In this document: positions 41,881-52,814 of the stretch, piece after piece
Numbering within the stretch: the first letter of the stretch is position 1
How the letters are laid out: every line of letters begins with the position of its first letter
DNA from: Agriotes lineatus
Lineage: Eukaryota > Arthropoda > Insecta > Coleoptera > Elateridae
Length of the DNA stretch: 64,000 bases
Direction of reading: 5' to 3'
Assembly (NCBI GenBank): GCA_940337035.1
Contig: CALNHX010002992.1
Coordinates: 1-64,000 of the forward strand
Notes under the pieces: model-generated
The model's database searches: none
The model's input: the letters and a program-made list of their open reading frames with translations, nothing else
Told to the model about the DNA's origin: nothing
Program-made: the position numbers and the translations under genes

Positions 41881-42179
41881 GGGCCATATGAATAAAAATA
41901 AAGTAAATGCTTATAAGCATAAGGCAGAAGGAAAAGCAAATGCTTAGAGCAAAAGGTAGGAGTAAAAGCAATTGCTTCATTCAATATGAATAATGATTAC
42001 CTTATACTTGCAAGCAAATGCTTCATAAAAACGAGTAAAAGCTCATATCTAAAATATGGGAGGTTTGTAGGTACTCATTTGTTTCACGCTTCTGAATAAC
42101 AAAATTGTGCGTGTTTAGACCTGCAGTTTACGCAGTTGTAGCGACCTGCTGCGCACATACGGCTATTAAGTGTTCAAAA

Positions 42180-42963
42180 TGTCGTCATCCGAAGATGATG
42201 TTACATGTGAAAGTGATAGTAAAGTGCAGGTGCTAGACTTTATAGCAAACATCCAGAGATCCTTAGTAAGTCACAGACGCCCGCATCTAAGAAAAAGAAA
42301 GAAGACGCGATAAAAAAAATATTAGAATTATATGAAAGTGTTATGGGGCAGTTAATAACTACAGGACAACTAATGAAAAAAATCAATAACATGAAGACAC
42401 GTTTAAAGAAGAAGACCGATGTAAAAAAAACCGGTAATAAGCCTATTAAACTTCTCCCATGGGAAAAAACTTTATACGAGGCAATGGAGGGAGACTCAAA
42501 TCCAACTGTGGCGAAAATAGCAGGTAAGAACAAAAATGAAATATGTTAGGGTGTAGATAAAAAATACAATTTCGAATTAAAAAAAAAAGATAGTTGCCCA
42601 AATACGAAATGTCTAATTTATCAATTTTTTTTCATGGCAGGAGCCAAATCATATGGCACGTCATCTCCAAGTACATCGTTTGGAGACACAGTCACTGCAC
42701 CCTGTTCCAGTTTGGATCAATGTGAAAAAATAGCGACGGTTGCTACTCCTTTGCCACTGCCTCTACGTCGACAGCGAGTAACAACTGCACTACCAGGCGA
42801 AACAGAGGAAACTGGAAAACTGTCCAACGTAGAGCTACAACGGTTAGTTTTGCTAGAACAGCTACAGACTACCCGAGTCCAAAGAGAGTATTATGAAAGG
42901 AAATTACAAAGCGATGCCGTGCAAATAGTAGACGAAGGGGGAAAGACATATGCGAACCTGTGA
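42180..42963 (+). pseudogene. Harbinger partner protein (Myb/zeste-like), two exons, one frameshift
   Basis: From the ATG at 42180 (MSSSEDDVTCESDSK) the frame must shift by one near 42215-42235 to continue into RLYSKHPEILSKSQTPASKK, ILELYESVMGQLITTGQLMK and KLLPWEKTLYEAMEGDSN. An intron 42524-42640 (GTAAG...GGCAG) joins in frame to AKSYGTSSPSTSFGD and the C-terminal helix KLSNVELQRLVLLEQLQTTR to the stop at 42961-42963. The C-terminal helix is typical of Harbinger partner proteins. The N-terminal DNA-binding part seems short. If the real start is the ATG at 42343, no frameshift affects it. Confidence 0.6.
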
Positions 42964-43219
42964 TTGTTGGGTTTTGAGCAGGGCCGGATTTAGAATTAAG
43001 TGGGCTCCCTTTTCAAAATAAACATTTTCGCACAATATACAATGTAGTTTTTTTTTAAACCTGACATAGGCTATTTTTTTATTTGAAGTGACAGATTAGT
43101 ATTATTTCTAAAGGAAAAGTTGTTGGAAATAGTTTGAAATTATATTACTCTACATTGTATTCCCATTTACTTTAAGTTTACAATTAATAAACATTTATTA
43201 CACACACATAGATCACTAA

Positions 43220-44230
43220 TTACTGTGCGTTATAATTGTGAATTATATTGGCTAAAGCTTCACGCACTTCCTGACCACGGACACGTAAGTTGTCATTCTC
43301 TTCCTCATTCCCATTAACAAGATCACCGTCTTCATCTTCATCATTACCTTCAAAATCTGGATCCTGCAAGGCCTTAGCAATGTTGTGTAAAATGATACAA
43401 GCTACAATTATGTCTGGAACATTAACCAATTTCACGCGACAACAATATTTCAGTATAGGAAAGCGCCGTTTCAGCTGTCCAAAACACTGCTCGATTATTA
43501 CCCTTTCCTTTGACAACAGTTTGTTATAAGCCTTCTTTACGTCTGTGTCGACAGGTTCTCGATAAGGAGTCATAAGCCAAGGTTCAATTCCATATCCCTG
43601 ATCAGCAATGAGAACGGCGTTCTCTGTACGTCGCATTACTTCTCTCACTTCGGAATTTTTCCAGATTCGGCTGTCATGTACCGAACCAGGCCAGCTCACA
43701 TCCACGCTGGTGATTATGTACTTTCCATTACACGTAGCTTGTACGTTCAAAGTTGCTTCTCCTTTGCGGTTTATGTATTCGTCCCCGTGTAATTTCGGTT
43801 TCTCTATTTTCACATGTGAACAGTCTAGTGCTCCAATAGCAGTCGGAAATCTAAACTGACTTGCCCACAGTTCTTTAGCTTCCATTATGGCATGGTGACT
43901 TTTAGGAAACTGAATCCAACGATTAGCCTGTGGAATTATTTTTTTTACCACCATTCGCACAGTGCGAGAAACAGTCGACTGCTCAATGCCTAGCTCTTCG
44001 CCAATTCCGCTTTGAAAACCTGGATTTGCCAAATATCTTAAACAGACTTTCATTCTGTGCACAGCTGATAATGCACCACCACGGCGTTCTACACTCTCGT
44101 CTAAAAAGTTCTGAGCTAACCATTCCACATTTTCCTCTTCAAACCGGAACATACTTTTAAAATCACTCGTTCTCGGTGCACGCCGTTGCTTGTAGTACTT
44201 TACATTTCGTAGATTTATCATTTCAACCAT
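43220..44230 (-). CDS. HARBI1-like PIF/Harbinger transposase, intact
   Basis: The 336-residue frame from the ATG at 44228-44230 (MVEMINLRNVKYYKQRRAP) has no lesion. It shows an HTH segment (GIGEELGIEQSTVSRTVRMV), the first Asp in IGALDCSHVKIEKP, the second in VLIADQGYGIEPW, and the Glu in RVIIEQCFGQLKRRFPIL (DDE_Tnp_4). It ends with an acidic stretch (EGNDEDEDGDLVNGNEEEND). Length fits the family (about 340). Together with matching TIRs it makes the element a candidate for recent activity. The open frame extends upstream without an ATG, so this start is the first available. Confidence 0.92.
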   Translation of the reverse strand: MVEMINLRNVKYYKQRRAPRTSDFKSMFRFEEENVEWLAQNFLDESVERRGGALSAVHRMKVCLRYLANPGFQSGIGEELGIEQSTVSRTVRMVVKKIIPQANRWIQFPKSHHAIMEAKELWASQFRFPTAIGALDCSHVKIEKPKLHGDEYINRKGEATLNVQATCNGKYIITSVDVSWPGSVHDSRIWKNSEVREVMRRTENAVLIADQGYGIEPWLMTPYREPVDTDVKKAYNKLLSKERVIIEQCFGQLKRRFPILKYCCRVKLVNVPDIIVACIILHNIAKALQDPDFEGNDEDEDGDLVNGNEEENDNLRVRGQEVREALANIIHNYNAQ

Positions 44231-44522
44231 TTTTACTTTCAACCAAACAAACAACCGTGTAAAAGAAACGCGCGGAACCTCTAATAGTGACAGCTCTGAT
44301 GCTACTGAATAGCAGCATCACTTTTCCACAAGTAAATACTCGCACTTGTAAGCAAATGGTTGGCTTTATTCATACGTTTGAAGCCAATCCTTTTATATCA
44401 CGAGCATTTGCTTCATACTTTTAAGCAAAAGCATTTACTTACAATATTATTCATACCCCTTAAAGCTTTTACTTTGAATTTTGCAAGTATAAGCATATGC
44501 TCCCTTTTATTCATATGGCCCT

Positions 44523-44981
44523 TTATTCAGTGTCAAATTGCACACAAAATATTTAGTGACGTCACAAACCCGCTCGCAATTTTACACTAAAAAGGAATTG
44601 TGTGTTCTATTACACAGTGTAGGAATTGCATCCACACACAAGGCATTTTTACACAAAGTAAACTGATTTGTCACGTGAAGTAGGTATTGTGTTTAAAAGA
44701 TGTAGGCAATGTGTTTAAAAGATGTAGGCAATGTGTCTCTGCCTTCCAATGACACAAATACGTAACTTTGAAATGTGTAGTGTGACACATTGTAGGCACT
44801 TTGTTCTTAAAGTTACAGATTGAATAGGCTTTGGACACAAAATAGTAACCTTCCCTAAGATTGTACTAAAAAGTCACATGCCAGCTATGTGTAACACTAT
44901 AAAGGAATAATAACCACAATTTTTCCATATGTACACAAGGCGTGTATATTCCGTCGTACGTGTGTGTGCTTCGTTATTAAA
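44523..44981. other. non-coding stretch with GTGTTTAAAAGATGTAGGCAA tandem pair
   Basis: A 23-bp unit GTGTTTAAAAGATGTAGGCA is repeated at about 44690 and 44713. TGTGT-rich motifs recur over 44560-44890. A TGACGTCA palindrome lies near 44557. It may be a 5' region of the next ORF or a degraded transposon end. Confidence 0.4.
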
Positions 44982-45794
44982 ATGGATAAAGTTAAAATGT
45001 CGTTGTCTTCTGATAATAAACGTTTTCGACATTTTAGAACAACTTCGTCATACTGCAGGAAGGTAAAACGTTTAAGTGTCAATTATATTTCACGTTCGCC
45101 TAGAGCCAAGTCGGCGACTAATGATCTACAGACAAATACATCATACACTACTTCCTCCGAAATATTGAAAAATCAGGAGGTATCAAGACGTTTACTTAAT
45201 TCACTTGTTTGTTTACAAGTAAAAGTGTCGAATCAATCAGAAGAAGCAGAAGAATCGACCCAATCGGATGTAAAGTCAAGTTCTAGTACCTCGAGTAGTG
45301 CTGGTGTAATTGTGTGCCAACCTTCGTGTGCAAATGAACAAAGTAATACATTTAGTTGGCAAGAAGATAAAAATAAATTTGAGGCTGAATTTAGTGAGTA
45401 TTTATCAGATGAATCAGACACATCAGAAAGTGAAAGCAGCACTTCTAGACAAGTTTCGTTCCTGGAAGAGTTTAGAAATTGGATTCTTACATTCAAAATT
45501 CCTAATCGTGCCGTTAATGCTTTACTCTCTATAGTTAAATCTCAAGAAAATTTCAAGTATTTACCTGATGATTGCAGAACTATCCTTAAAACCCCTAAAT
45601 CAGTCAACATTGTCCCTAAGGGTGTTGGGCATTATTGGCATAATGGACTTAATCGGTGCTTAATGGATTTGTTTTCAAATTTTGAGGAACCGACATCAGT
45701 CTCCCTTATGATCAAGTGGTCGTTGGCCTACAATCTGTTCCAGACATCGGTAAAATTTGCCGCTTTGGCCCGTTGGAGTGTGGTCCCTCTGTAA
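44982..45794 (+). CDS. transposon-like ORF of unknown family, probably truncated
   Basis: A 270-codon frame from the ATG at 44982 (MDKVKMSLSSDNKRF). It begins with a basic Tyr/Arg-rich part, then a long Ser/Glu-rich acidic linker (about 85-165), and a conserved-looking C-terminal module (EEFRNWILTFKIPNRAVNAL, LSIVKSQENFKYLPDDCRTI, LKTPKSVNIVPKGVGHYWHN, GLNRCLMDLFSNF). A similar LRxWA...DxRTLLxT layout occurs at the start of large invertebrate transposon-encoded proteins, but I cannot name the family with certainty. The relation breaks off after EEPTSVSLMI, where the frame continues as nonsense to a stop beside the next relic. Probably a 5' fragment of a larger gene. Confidence 0.5.
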   Translation: MDKVKMSLSSDNKRFRHFRTTSSYCRKVKRLSVNYISRSPRAKSATNDLQTNTSYTTSSEILKNQEVSRRLLNSLVCLQVKVSNQSEEAEESTQSDVKSSSSTSSSAGVIVCQPSCANEQSNTFSWQEDKNKFEAEFSEYLSDESDTSESESSTSRQVSFLEEFRNWILTFKIPNRAVNALLSIVKSQENFKYLPDDCRTILKTPKSVNIVPKGVGHYWHNGLNRCLMDLFSNFEEPTSVSLMIKWSLAYNLFQTSVKFAALARWSVVPL

Positions 45795-45829
45795 ACAGGG
45801 ATATCCACCCTTCTCGAACTTATGACGAG

Positions 45830-47339
45830 ATGACAGCTGTTTCATAAATAGTCCGTTAGCTCAACCACGATGTGCCTAGCCTCTGCGATGAAGATTGAGT
45901 ATATGGCGTATATCAACCTTGTTACCACCTGTATCGAACGTGCTTTAGTATGGTCTAAGAGTGCCCCTCTGAAGGTATGGTTCACCGTCCCATTCCAGAA
46001 TTGGGTGGTTATAAAGCTGGAAAAATAGGGAATCGTGAATCTGCGTGTCAGTGTTTCTGATCTAATTGGTACGGTTGTCCATTCATATCTATTTGAGTGT
46101 ATGAAAACCCGTCGCCCTCTATTATTGCCGGTTGCTTGTCGAGCATGAAATTTATAAACAGGTCAAAGGGTACAGCGATCATTAGTGATGTTGGTGACTT
46201 TCTATCCTGTTGTCGGATTTCGGGTCCAGTATACTCCGTCGTTCGACACAACTTGATGTTTTGTTTATAGTTTCATGTTTGTAGTTTTCCTCAGAGATCG
46301 ATAGCGCAATCACTATTGCGCTGAGTCTTATCAGAGGTGCGACTTCCATAAGTGATTTATTTACAGGCATGAGATATTTTACAAGGAAAACCATTGAGAT
46401 AGAGATGTTGGCGACCTAGTCATGGCACCTAGTACCCCCGTCGCAGCTGGATCAGCCAACCGTTGTGCGAGTGACGTGTAAGTACGGACTATATGGAACA
46501 GCTAGAGTTTTCTCATAGGTACCGGTCCATGTGGATACCGTCAATCAATGCACAGGGATTGTGTGACTAATATGTGAACCAACATAATGGTTTTTTAGGT
46601 GAGGGATCTTTTCCTTTTGATGGTCCCTTACTTTCATCTTCTGTGTCAATCGGTGATGATTTGGATGAATTTTGGATAAGGGTCAGTGTTTCTGTCTCAC
46701 TTTCTATTGTTATTGTGGTAGTCATGGATTTCTGTGATTTGATGTCTGAGCTGATAGTTAGTGCGTTTCTGTTACCAAGTCATGTAGTTTATTTCTTGAG
46801 TTGTGGTTGTGTCGAACAACTTCATGCACATCTCGTCTGTGAACATTAGGTACACATTTCTGTCGTATTAGCTTCTTGTATTTTTCCTGATTTGTCTGAT
46901 TCTTCGTTAGCAGACCTATCCCACGGTAGAACAGAACCATGCCCTCTTCGTACATGTTCCGTTGCGTCACAGTCCACGAAGCTAGTCCTTGGGATGATGG
47001 CATGTCCGGTGGACTTGTAATGTTGGATTCCGACTGTTTCCAGCTTCGGACGTGAGTGCCGCATTTGACGCCAGCAAAGTAATGTGACGTCATATAAGAC
47101 CAAGAGTCCCATGATGTACGATTATATAGCTGTATTTTTGTTCCTGATCGTCCAACTGTGTCTTGTCCTGTTGCGGCGGACGACAGGGGGGCTGTCGTGG
47201 ACCCAACCTCTTTAAGAGGCTTGGATATTGTGACAGCTGTTAAATTGAGGGGGGGGGGAGAGGTAGAGCTCGATATCAGTGCCCTGGGAATCTGAGTTTC
47301 CAAGAGCAATGAGCTCGTACCCTCCTGCTCCTTGTCCAT
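45830..47339 (-). pseudogene. decayed unknown gene, candidate endogenous viral nucleoprotein-like relic
   Basis: On the minus strand a 1.5-kb tract of higher GC gives protein-like pieces in changing frames: an N-terminal 193-codon frame (47339-46758) with a Ser/Thr/Pro-rich start and helical segments (SWDSWSYMTSHYF, TVTQRNMYEEGMVLFYRGIG), then LAQRLADPAATGVLGAM (about 46450), MIAVPFDLFINFMLDK (about 46160) and PYFSSFITTQFWNG with RLIYAIYSIFIAEARHIV (about 45990-45880). Length (about 500 codons) and all-helical style would suit a nucleoprotein of a negative-strand RNA virus, a common class of insect endogenous viral elements. I see no motif that proves it. Stops and shifts show it cannot be expressed. 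Confidence 0.3.
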
Positions 47340-48459
47340 TTTTCATTTAATGCCACATTAGTTAATAGAAGGACCGCTTCTTCCTCCTAGTTTTTATAGC
47401 GGTTTGCGTTTGTTATTTCAGTTCTTCTTGTTGTCCGTTTCGACTGCCTTGTTTATATAATGGTTTTTCAGATTATATTTGATGTTTTTCCAGATAGAGG
47501 GCAAACCCAAACTGTGAGACCAGCAGTCTGAATCTGATATAGGCCGAATGAGCATCTCTGACCACATTCCAGAAAGTGGACGGGGCAAGCATACTACTTT
47601 ACTCGCGTACAAATTAAATTGAAACCCCAAGCTCAGAAAGGAATACTTGTAGGGCAGCGATAGTGGAAACAAAAAAATTAAAATATTTAAAGCAATCTAC
47701 ACATTTACATATATTTGTAAACCCATATTTACCTATAAATGTTTACACGTTTAAACCTTTAATGCCTAGTGGTATTCTTTTAATTTTGAAAGTTTGGAGA
47801 GCCAACATCAAGGGGTTTTGCAAAACAATATGGGATACGTTGTCTAGTATAAGACATGACAGTTATGTAATTTTTGTGAATCACTGATACATCTTTTTCG
47901 TTTAATATAATGGAGTCTTATTTCCAGATATCATGTTTATGCACAGTATATCATACTCATGCGTTTCTAAATATAATCTCTGCACAACAGAAATGTACTT
48001 ACAAATGTCTCCCTTTAATCTTTACAAACATTTACTTTATTTGCGTGAGATACTTCATACACTTCTTGAGGTTCATCTAAGTAATCAACATCGTCTAAAT
48101 TAGTGTTTCCTAACTTTTTTGCCACACCTCAACGCTTTAAAAGATTTTGAATCCCCCTCCCTCCAGCTAACAAAATACACAAAGACTTTCCCCTTGCTTA
48201 CTAAGAACAAAAATACAAGTTTTGTTAGGAGAAAATATATTGTTTAACATCAAAAAAGAATTCTAGAAACACTAATATCGTGTAATGGCACCGTTTTTAT
48301 ACATAATCTATTAGGAATGTAGTTGTAAAGATCGAAACAATTCTTTTCATTAAAAAATTTCATGCTGTTTGGACAAGGAAGCTGATCCGTCATGCTTATA
48401 GCGGAGATGTTTTGATATGAAGCAAGTTTTTTTCAGTTCCACATTCAATAATATTTAGG
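47340..48459. other. non-coding stretch
   Basis: Short ORFs at 47418-47672 and 47663-47887 show no recognisable motif. A G-run lies just left at 47249-47258. Nothing else is supported. Confidence 0.4.
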
Positions 48460-49680
48460 AGAAAAGATGTCTTACCTGTATGAAGGCTCACGGCAATAAC
48501 TGGATCATTCCTAATATTAGACCAGCCATCAGTTATTAAGGTGAGTGGCCTTTTACTCTTACTGCATGCTTCTTTAAATTGATTATTTACTTCTATACTA
48601 ATCGCATCTAACAGATCACTAGCTAATACCTTTCTAGAAGGGGACTTTTACCCAGGTCGCAGTAATTCCATTAAACTTTTAAAACAACCTGATTCAACTT
48701 GTCTAAATGAAGTCTTGGATAAAAAAAATATTTTGCCACTGCAATATACAACTTATGTTTCATTTCCTTCGAAGTTTTTATAACCTGAAGTTTAGTAAAA
48801 GTGAACTCGAACTACATGCAGAAGATGGCTTGCATTTTTTCTTTTCGTTAGAAGTTAACAACGTGGAAGTGGAAACCAGTGATGAACTTTCAATATCACC
48901 ATCATCAGTCTTCTTCTCGTGCTCAGTAATATTAATGTCAGTCTCAGTCAACGAAGTCGAAACAACGGAGCCTAACAACGAAAAATAATTAAAATATCTA
49001 AATTAAATATTTTTATCAAAATTAAATTATTATAAATTATGCAGTTTCAGTCTGCTTCAATGTTTCAAGCTTTATGTCAACTTTTCAAATTATTAGTTAT
49101 AACACACAGTTCACGGTAGGAGCAGGTATGCGTTGTTGCATTGAACCGTACGTACTGTTATTTGTAAATTAAATTCAGAATTCTAGATTTTAGAATAAAG
49201 TTTATGTAATTTAAAATTTATCAACACAACAATATTCAATATCAACCCTTTAAATTTTGCAATAATAATAAAATATATACACATGCATTTTATTATTTTA
49301 TTTTATTTAATATGCCTGTTGCTGCTGGTGCTGGTGATACAAAAACTACATCGTCTGTTGAAATGCTCTTGTTTTCGTGAATTTTATTAATTTCTGTTTC
49401 TATTGAGGTAGACGTAGAGCTAGTTACAGTAGAATATAGTAGTTTCCGGCGTGATCGGTTCACTTTCGTTCAGGTCACCGTCACTGTTGGTATCTGTTGA
49501 TGATGAGTCTGCGACATGTGATCTATTTTTATGACACTTTTTAAGGTGATTCTGCAGTCTCTCGACGTTTCCATTGAATTGAAAGCTTTGCAGCTTACGA
49601 CACCAGCAGCTTTTTAAAATTAGTTTCAAACATGCGACTGACGGCTGCCGCCCCCATGATTACCACTACTGGCTGCGGTA
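48460..49680 (-). pseudogene. hAT-type transposase relic with BED finger
   Basis: The minus strand starts near 49680 with a BED-like finger in broken frames (FQFNGNVERLQNHLKKCHKN at about 49540-49600), a Ser/Thr-rich linker (SSSTDTNSDGDLNES; VVFVSPAPAATG at about 49320), and after a non-coding gap the core start EVNNQFKEACSKSKRPLTLI, then TDGWSNIRNDPVIAVSLHTG (about 48500-48590). These are hAT motifs (BED finger, TDGWS). Stops are frequent and the C-terminal half is missing. Confidence 0.7.
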
Positions 49681-50245
49681 GTTTTAGTTTTATTATCCAT
49701 TTTCTAGTTTCCTCTAGAATAAACAAAAATTAACAAAAACACACTTAACTGCAAAGCAAACAGCTAAATAAAATAAAACTGCTGAACTTCCCATTATATT
49801 AGGTTAAGGTTGTGTTTGTAGATTAGAACTTCAGTTTAAAGTTATGGTTTAAAGGGTCTGCATCTGCAATAATGAAAGGCAAAGACTGTAAGATTGATAC
49901 TTATCTACCAACTTCGACCTAACAATAAACAATTTTACTTGGCAGTTGGCATAAGTATATATTATTGTCAATAATGAAATATATAGGATAGATAACATCA
50001 ATACAATAAGTATAAGTTAAGTAATTAATAAAACTTCAAAATAATAAGTACTTACATTTGTATACAGAGTTCACTTTTTCAAATAGAAACAAACCAGCAG
50101 CTGCTAGAGGCTAGTGGTCATTGAACTAACTATGTTCTAACACCATGACATATATAACATAACCACGAAGTGCTATAAACTAGGGTGAAAAATTCAAATT
50201 CACACTTACCAAAAAAAAAAAAAAAAAAACCCAGTGGGTCGTCTT
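49681..50245. other. non-coding stretch with long poly-A run
   Basis: A run of A (50211-50230) ends the region; otherwise no gene or structured repeat is seen. Confidence 0.4.
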
Positions 50246-50758
50246 TTAGTAAGAAAAGTGGGGTTTTGTCCATCCGTGACTGTTAGTCTTTTCGGGTTCT
50301 TTTGAATTAATTAAATAGGGCTTACAGGGTTTTTCATAATTTAAAACTCCAATAATTAAATTTGCAATATATCCCCGGCAGGTATCGGTAGTCTCTCCAA
50401 CAGAAAAATATATGCAATTACTTCCAATTATATCTCGAATCGAAGTGATGGTTTTGACGTAAATGTTATCTCTATATTTTTTTCCTAGAGTAGTTTGATC
50501 GGGCACATGTTTATTGGTGTATTTTTCTAAGAATAATTTAAAACTCGAATTTAATAACTTTGTAAGAGGTATGTTAGCGCTAATTAATGCATCACATAAA
50601 TCAAAATTAAATTCTTCTTGAAGATTCAGCTTCGACGATGTAGCAAAAGATTCCCGTAGAGGCAATTGCAGTTTAGTTCGTTTACAGTTGGCGTGATGCG
50701 AAGCCGTCTTTGTGTGTTGAATCACTTGACATTTTTTATCAGATGCCATATGTAGCAA
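50246..50758 (-). pseudogene. hAT-type transposase fragment
   Basis: A 170-codon frame starts with a partial zinc-finger-like QVIQHTKTASHHANCKRTK and continues LCDALISANIPLTKLLNSSF, LEKYTNKHVPDQTTL, IRDIIGSNCIYFSVGETTDT and ANLIIGVLNYEKPCKPYLI. The layout (DALISANIP..., then IxxxxDETTD, here GETTD) matches a hAT subgroup. The catalytic Asp appears replaced by Gly (GETTD). The rest of the transposase is absent, so it is a truncated relic. Confidence 0.72.
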
Positions 50759-51460
50759 TAAAGCCTTACTTAGTTTATTTTTAACATCTACGGGGTAGGT
50801 ATGACCAAAAAATATGCAGGTGCACCCTGAATTTAAAATTAGTTGAACGCTTAGGTCGCTGTTCAGTGTTCACAATGAAGTTCAACTGGAAGGAAAATTG
50901 GACTATGTAACTGCTTCGAAACTCAAAAGTTAAACTAATTGCAACAAGACATAACAAGAAGATCTACCCCTCAGAGTTCTCACAAGAATGTATTGGAATA
51001 GACAAAGCTATTAGTCATTTCCTAAAAAAGTCTTTAAGTGATCCATCCTGATTTGAACCTATTCATGTAAAATGTCATTTGAGACATTCTTTAGAAGCTT
51101 AGAACTACCTAACATTACAATTTCAAACAAAGGGGAATTTAAAGCTTCTTAGAATTTGCTTGTATTTGTTTAAGAGTTAAAAATTTGCGTTTTATGGAAA
51201 ATAGAGGCAAAATAAGAATTATCGATGTAAAAATGTATGCACAAATGATTGCAGAATCTTCTTAAAATTAAATGCATTTTTTACTTAGGAGTAAATATGC
51301 TTGAACATGCTCTTGATAAAATTTTATGCACAAGGGTCCTGTAATATACAAAAATTAATAGGCTTAATTAAACTCCATTTGCGTAGATACGCTCAGATCC
51401 AAAAGCTCGAATCTGATATATTAGTTTAGAACATGCATTTGCATAAAACGACTGCCTTGG
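50759..51460. other. AT-rich non-coding stretch
   Basis: Nothing recognised on either strand. Confidence 0.45.
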
Positions 51461-51580
51461 TGATCAATATCTATTCCACATTAGTGACCAATATTTATCC
51501 TATATTGGTGACAAATACTGATTCTACGTTCTTGACCAATATTTATTCTACATTGGTAATTCATATTAATTTATTCTTTA
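51461..51580. repeat. 24-bp degenerate minisatellite, about five units
   Basis: Units start TGATCAATATCTATTCC (51461), TGACCAATATTTATCC (51485), TGACAAATACTGATTC (51509), TGACCAATATTTATTC (51533) and TAATTCATATTAATTT (51557), exactly 24 bases apart. Confidence 0.85.
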
Positions 51581-51659
51581 TTAATAGCCAATATTAGTTC
51601 TATGTCTTTTTCCGATATAGATCCTTCTTGACAATAAATACCGTGTTAGATTGGTTACG

Positions 51660-52660
51660 TATACAGGGTGGATCAAATTAAGAGGGCACCATTGCTAAGT
51701 TCGTTGTTATTGGAGCTACGAAGTCGGTTAAATTAGCAAACTAGTAGATTTAAATCCTCTGATTACGATAGTGAAACTAGAAAAAACAATCGAGCATCCA
51801 GTTATCGAGTTATTTTGAAAAATGTGCAATCTGTATGTTTTGCAACAATCGATGTAGAATTAATTTGTCAACATAAATGCCCCTATAATTTTCTTGATAA
51901 ATTCAAAATACCTAAATTATGTGATCTACGACCACCACTAAAAGTAGGCCTTTTAGCGCTAGCTTGTTTCACTAAAAGTGACGTTTTATAGTTTACTTTT
52001 AGCCCATGTGCTAAAAGTGAAGTGAGGTTATAAAACTACAATTTCGAACTGGAAGTGAAGTTGTAAAGTTATTCTAGTTGCTTCTTGTGATACAGGTAAA
52101 GTGTTTTTGAAATAATTAAAGCGTTATGTAATGAATACAGTAAGATGTGGAGTATTAATAATTACATTTCGTAGCTGACCTTGACTACTGCCATTCACAA
52201 ACATTCGCCCGCGCGGTATGGCTTACTGTTTATTATGACATAAATTAGAAGTGTCGTAGATGCAAACCTTTGTTAAATCGATATTTATGGATTAATAACA
52301 GTAAAATTAAGGTCGTAGATAAAATATTGTATGCAACGCGTGCTAAAAGTCGTTTATGCACGAGACATGTTATGAAACTCAGCCTTCGGCTTCGTTTCAT
52401 AATTTTCATGTCTCGTGCATAAACGTCAACTTTTAGCACTTGTTGCATAAATAGCTATAAAATAACTGATTTAAACCTTTTAAAGTCGAGTATCCATGGA
52501 GCAGAACAATAATTTATATGAGATCAACAATAATGTAAACAACTTACTATGATTTTTGGATACATTTTGGACTCCTGACTACATTATTGTAATTTTTTGT
52601 TCTGATCCAAGAGACGTATATGCTTAATGCTTATGCCCTTAATTTGATTCACCCTGTATA
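51660..52660. mobile_element. MITE of about 1 kb with TATACAGGGTGGATCAAATT termini
   Basis: The left end TATACAGGGTGGATCAAATT is mirrored by AATTTGATTCACCCTGTATA on the right. It contains a 118-bp hairpin (52331-52448) and multiple GCTAAAAGT motifs (51950-52060). No transposase ORF is seen. Confidence 0.82.
52331..52448. repeat. strong hairpin inside the MITE
   Basis: ATGCAACGCGTGCTAAAAGT, CGTTTATGCACGAGACATG and TATGAAAC on the left are mirrored by GTTTCATAA, CATGTCTCGTGCATAAACG and ACTTTTAGCAC...GTTGCAT. The apex holds GCCTTCGGC. Arms are about 50 bp with few mismatches. If transcribed it would fold into a precursor-like stem. Confidence 0.85.
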
Positions 52661-52814
52661 GTTTATTTATAATTTACAAGTATTGAATAAATATTTAATT
52701 TAATATACAGAAATTCAATATTTTTCTTAGTATAATCATGGGAAAGGGATGTTTAAATACAAATGTTTTAATATTCAACCAACTATATAATTAGAATGTT
52801 ATAATATATACGTA

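Larger units (their letters stand above)
41881..44522. mobile_element. PIF/Harbinger element with matching TIRs, 2.64 kb
   Basis: The left end GGGCCATATGAATAAAA and the right end, reversed, GGGCCATATGAATAAAA match fully, with TTT on both outer sides (41878-41880, 44523-44525) as a 3-bp target duplication. Subterminal regions are packed with AAGCAAATGCTT-like and ACTTGCAAG-like motifs. Inside are a transposase (minus) and a partner gene (plus), convergent. It lies at the edge of the P-type relic 2. Confidence 0.88.

Noticed and set aside
46574..46849. Plus-strand 91-codon ORF with membrane-like segments
   Set aside because: Antisense to the protein-like minus-strand relic; hydrophobic only because of T-rich complement.
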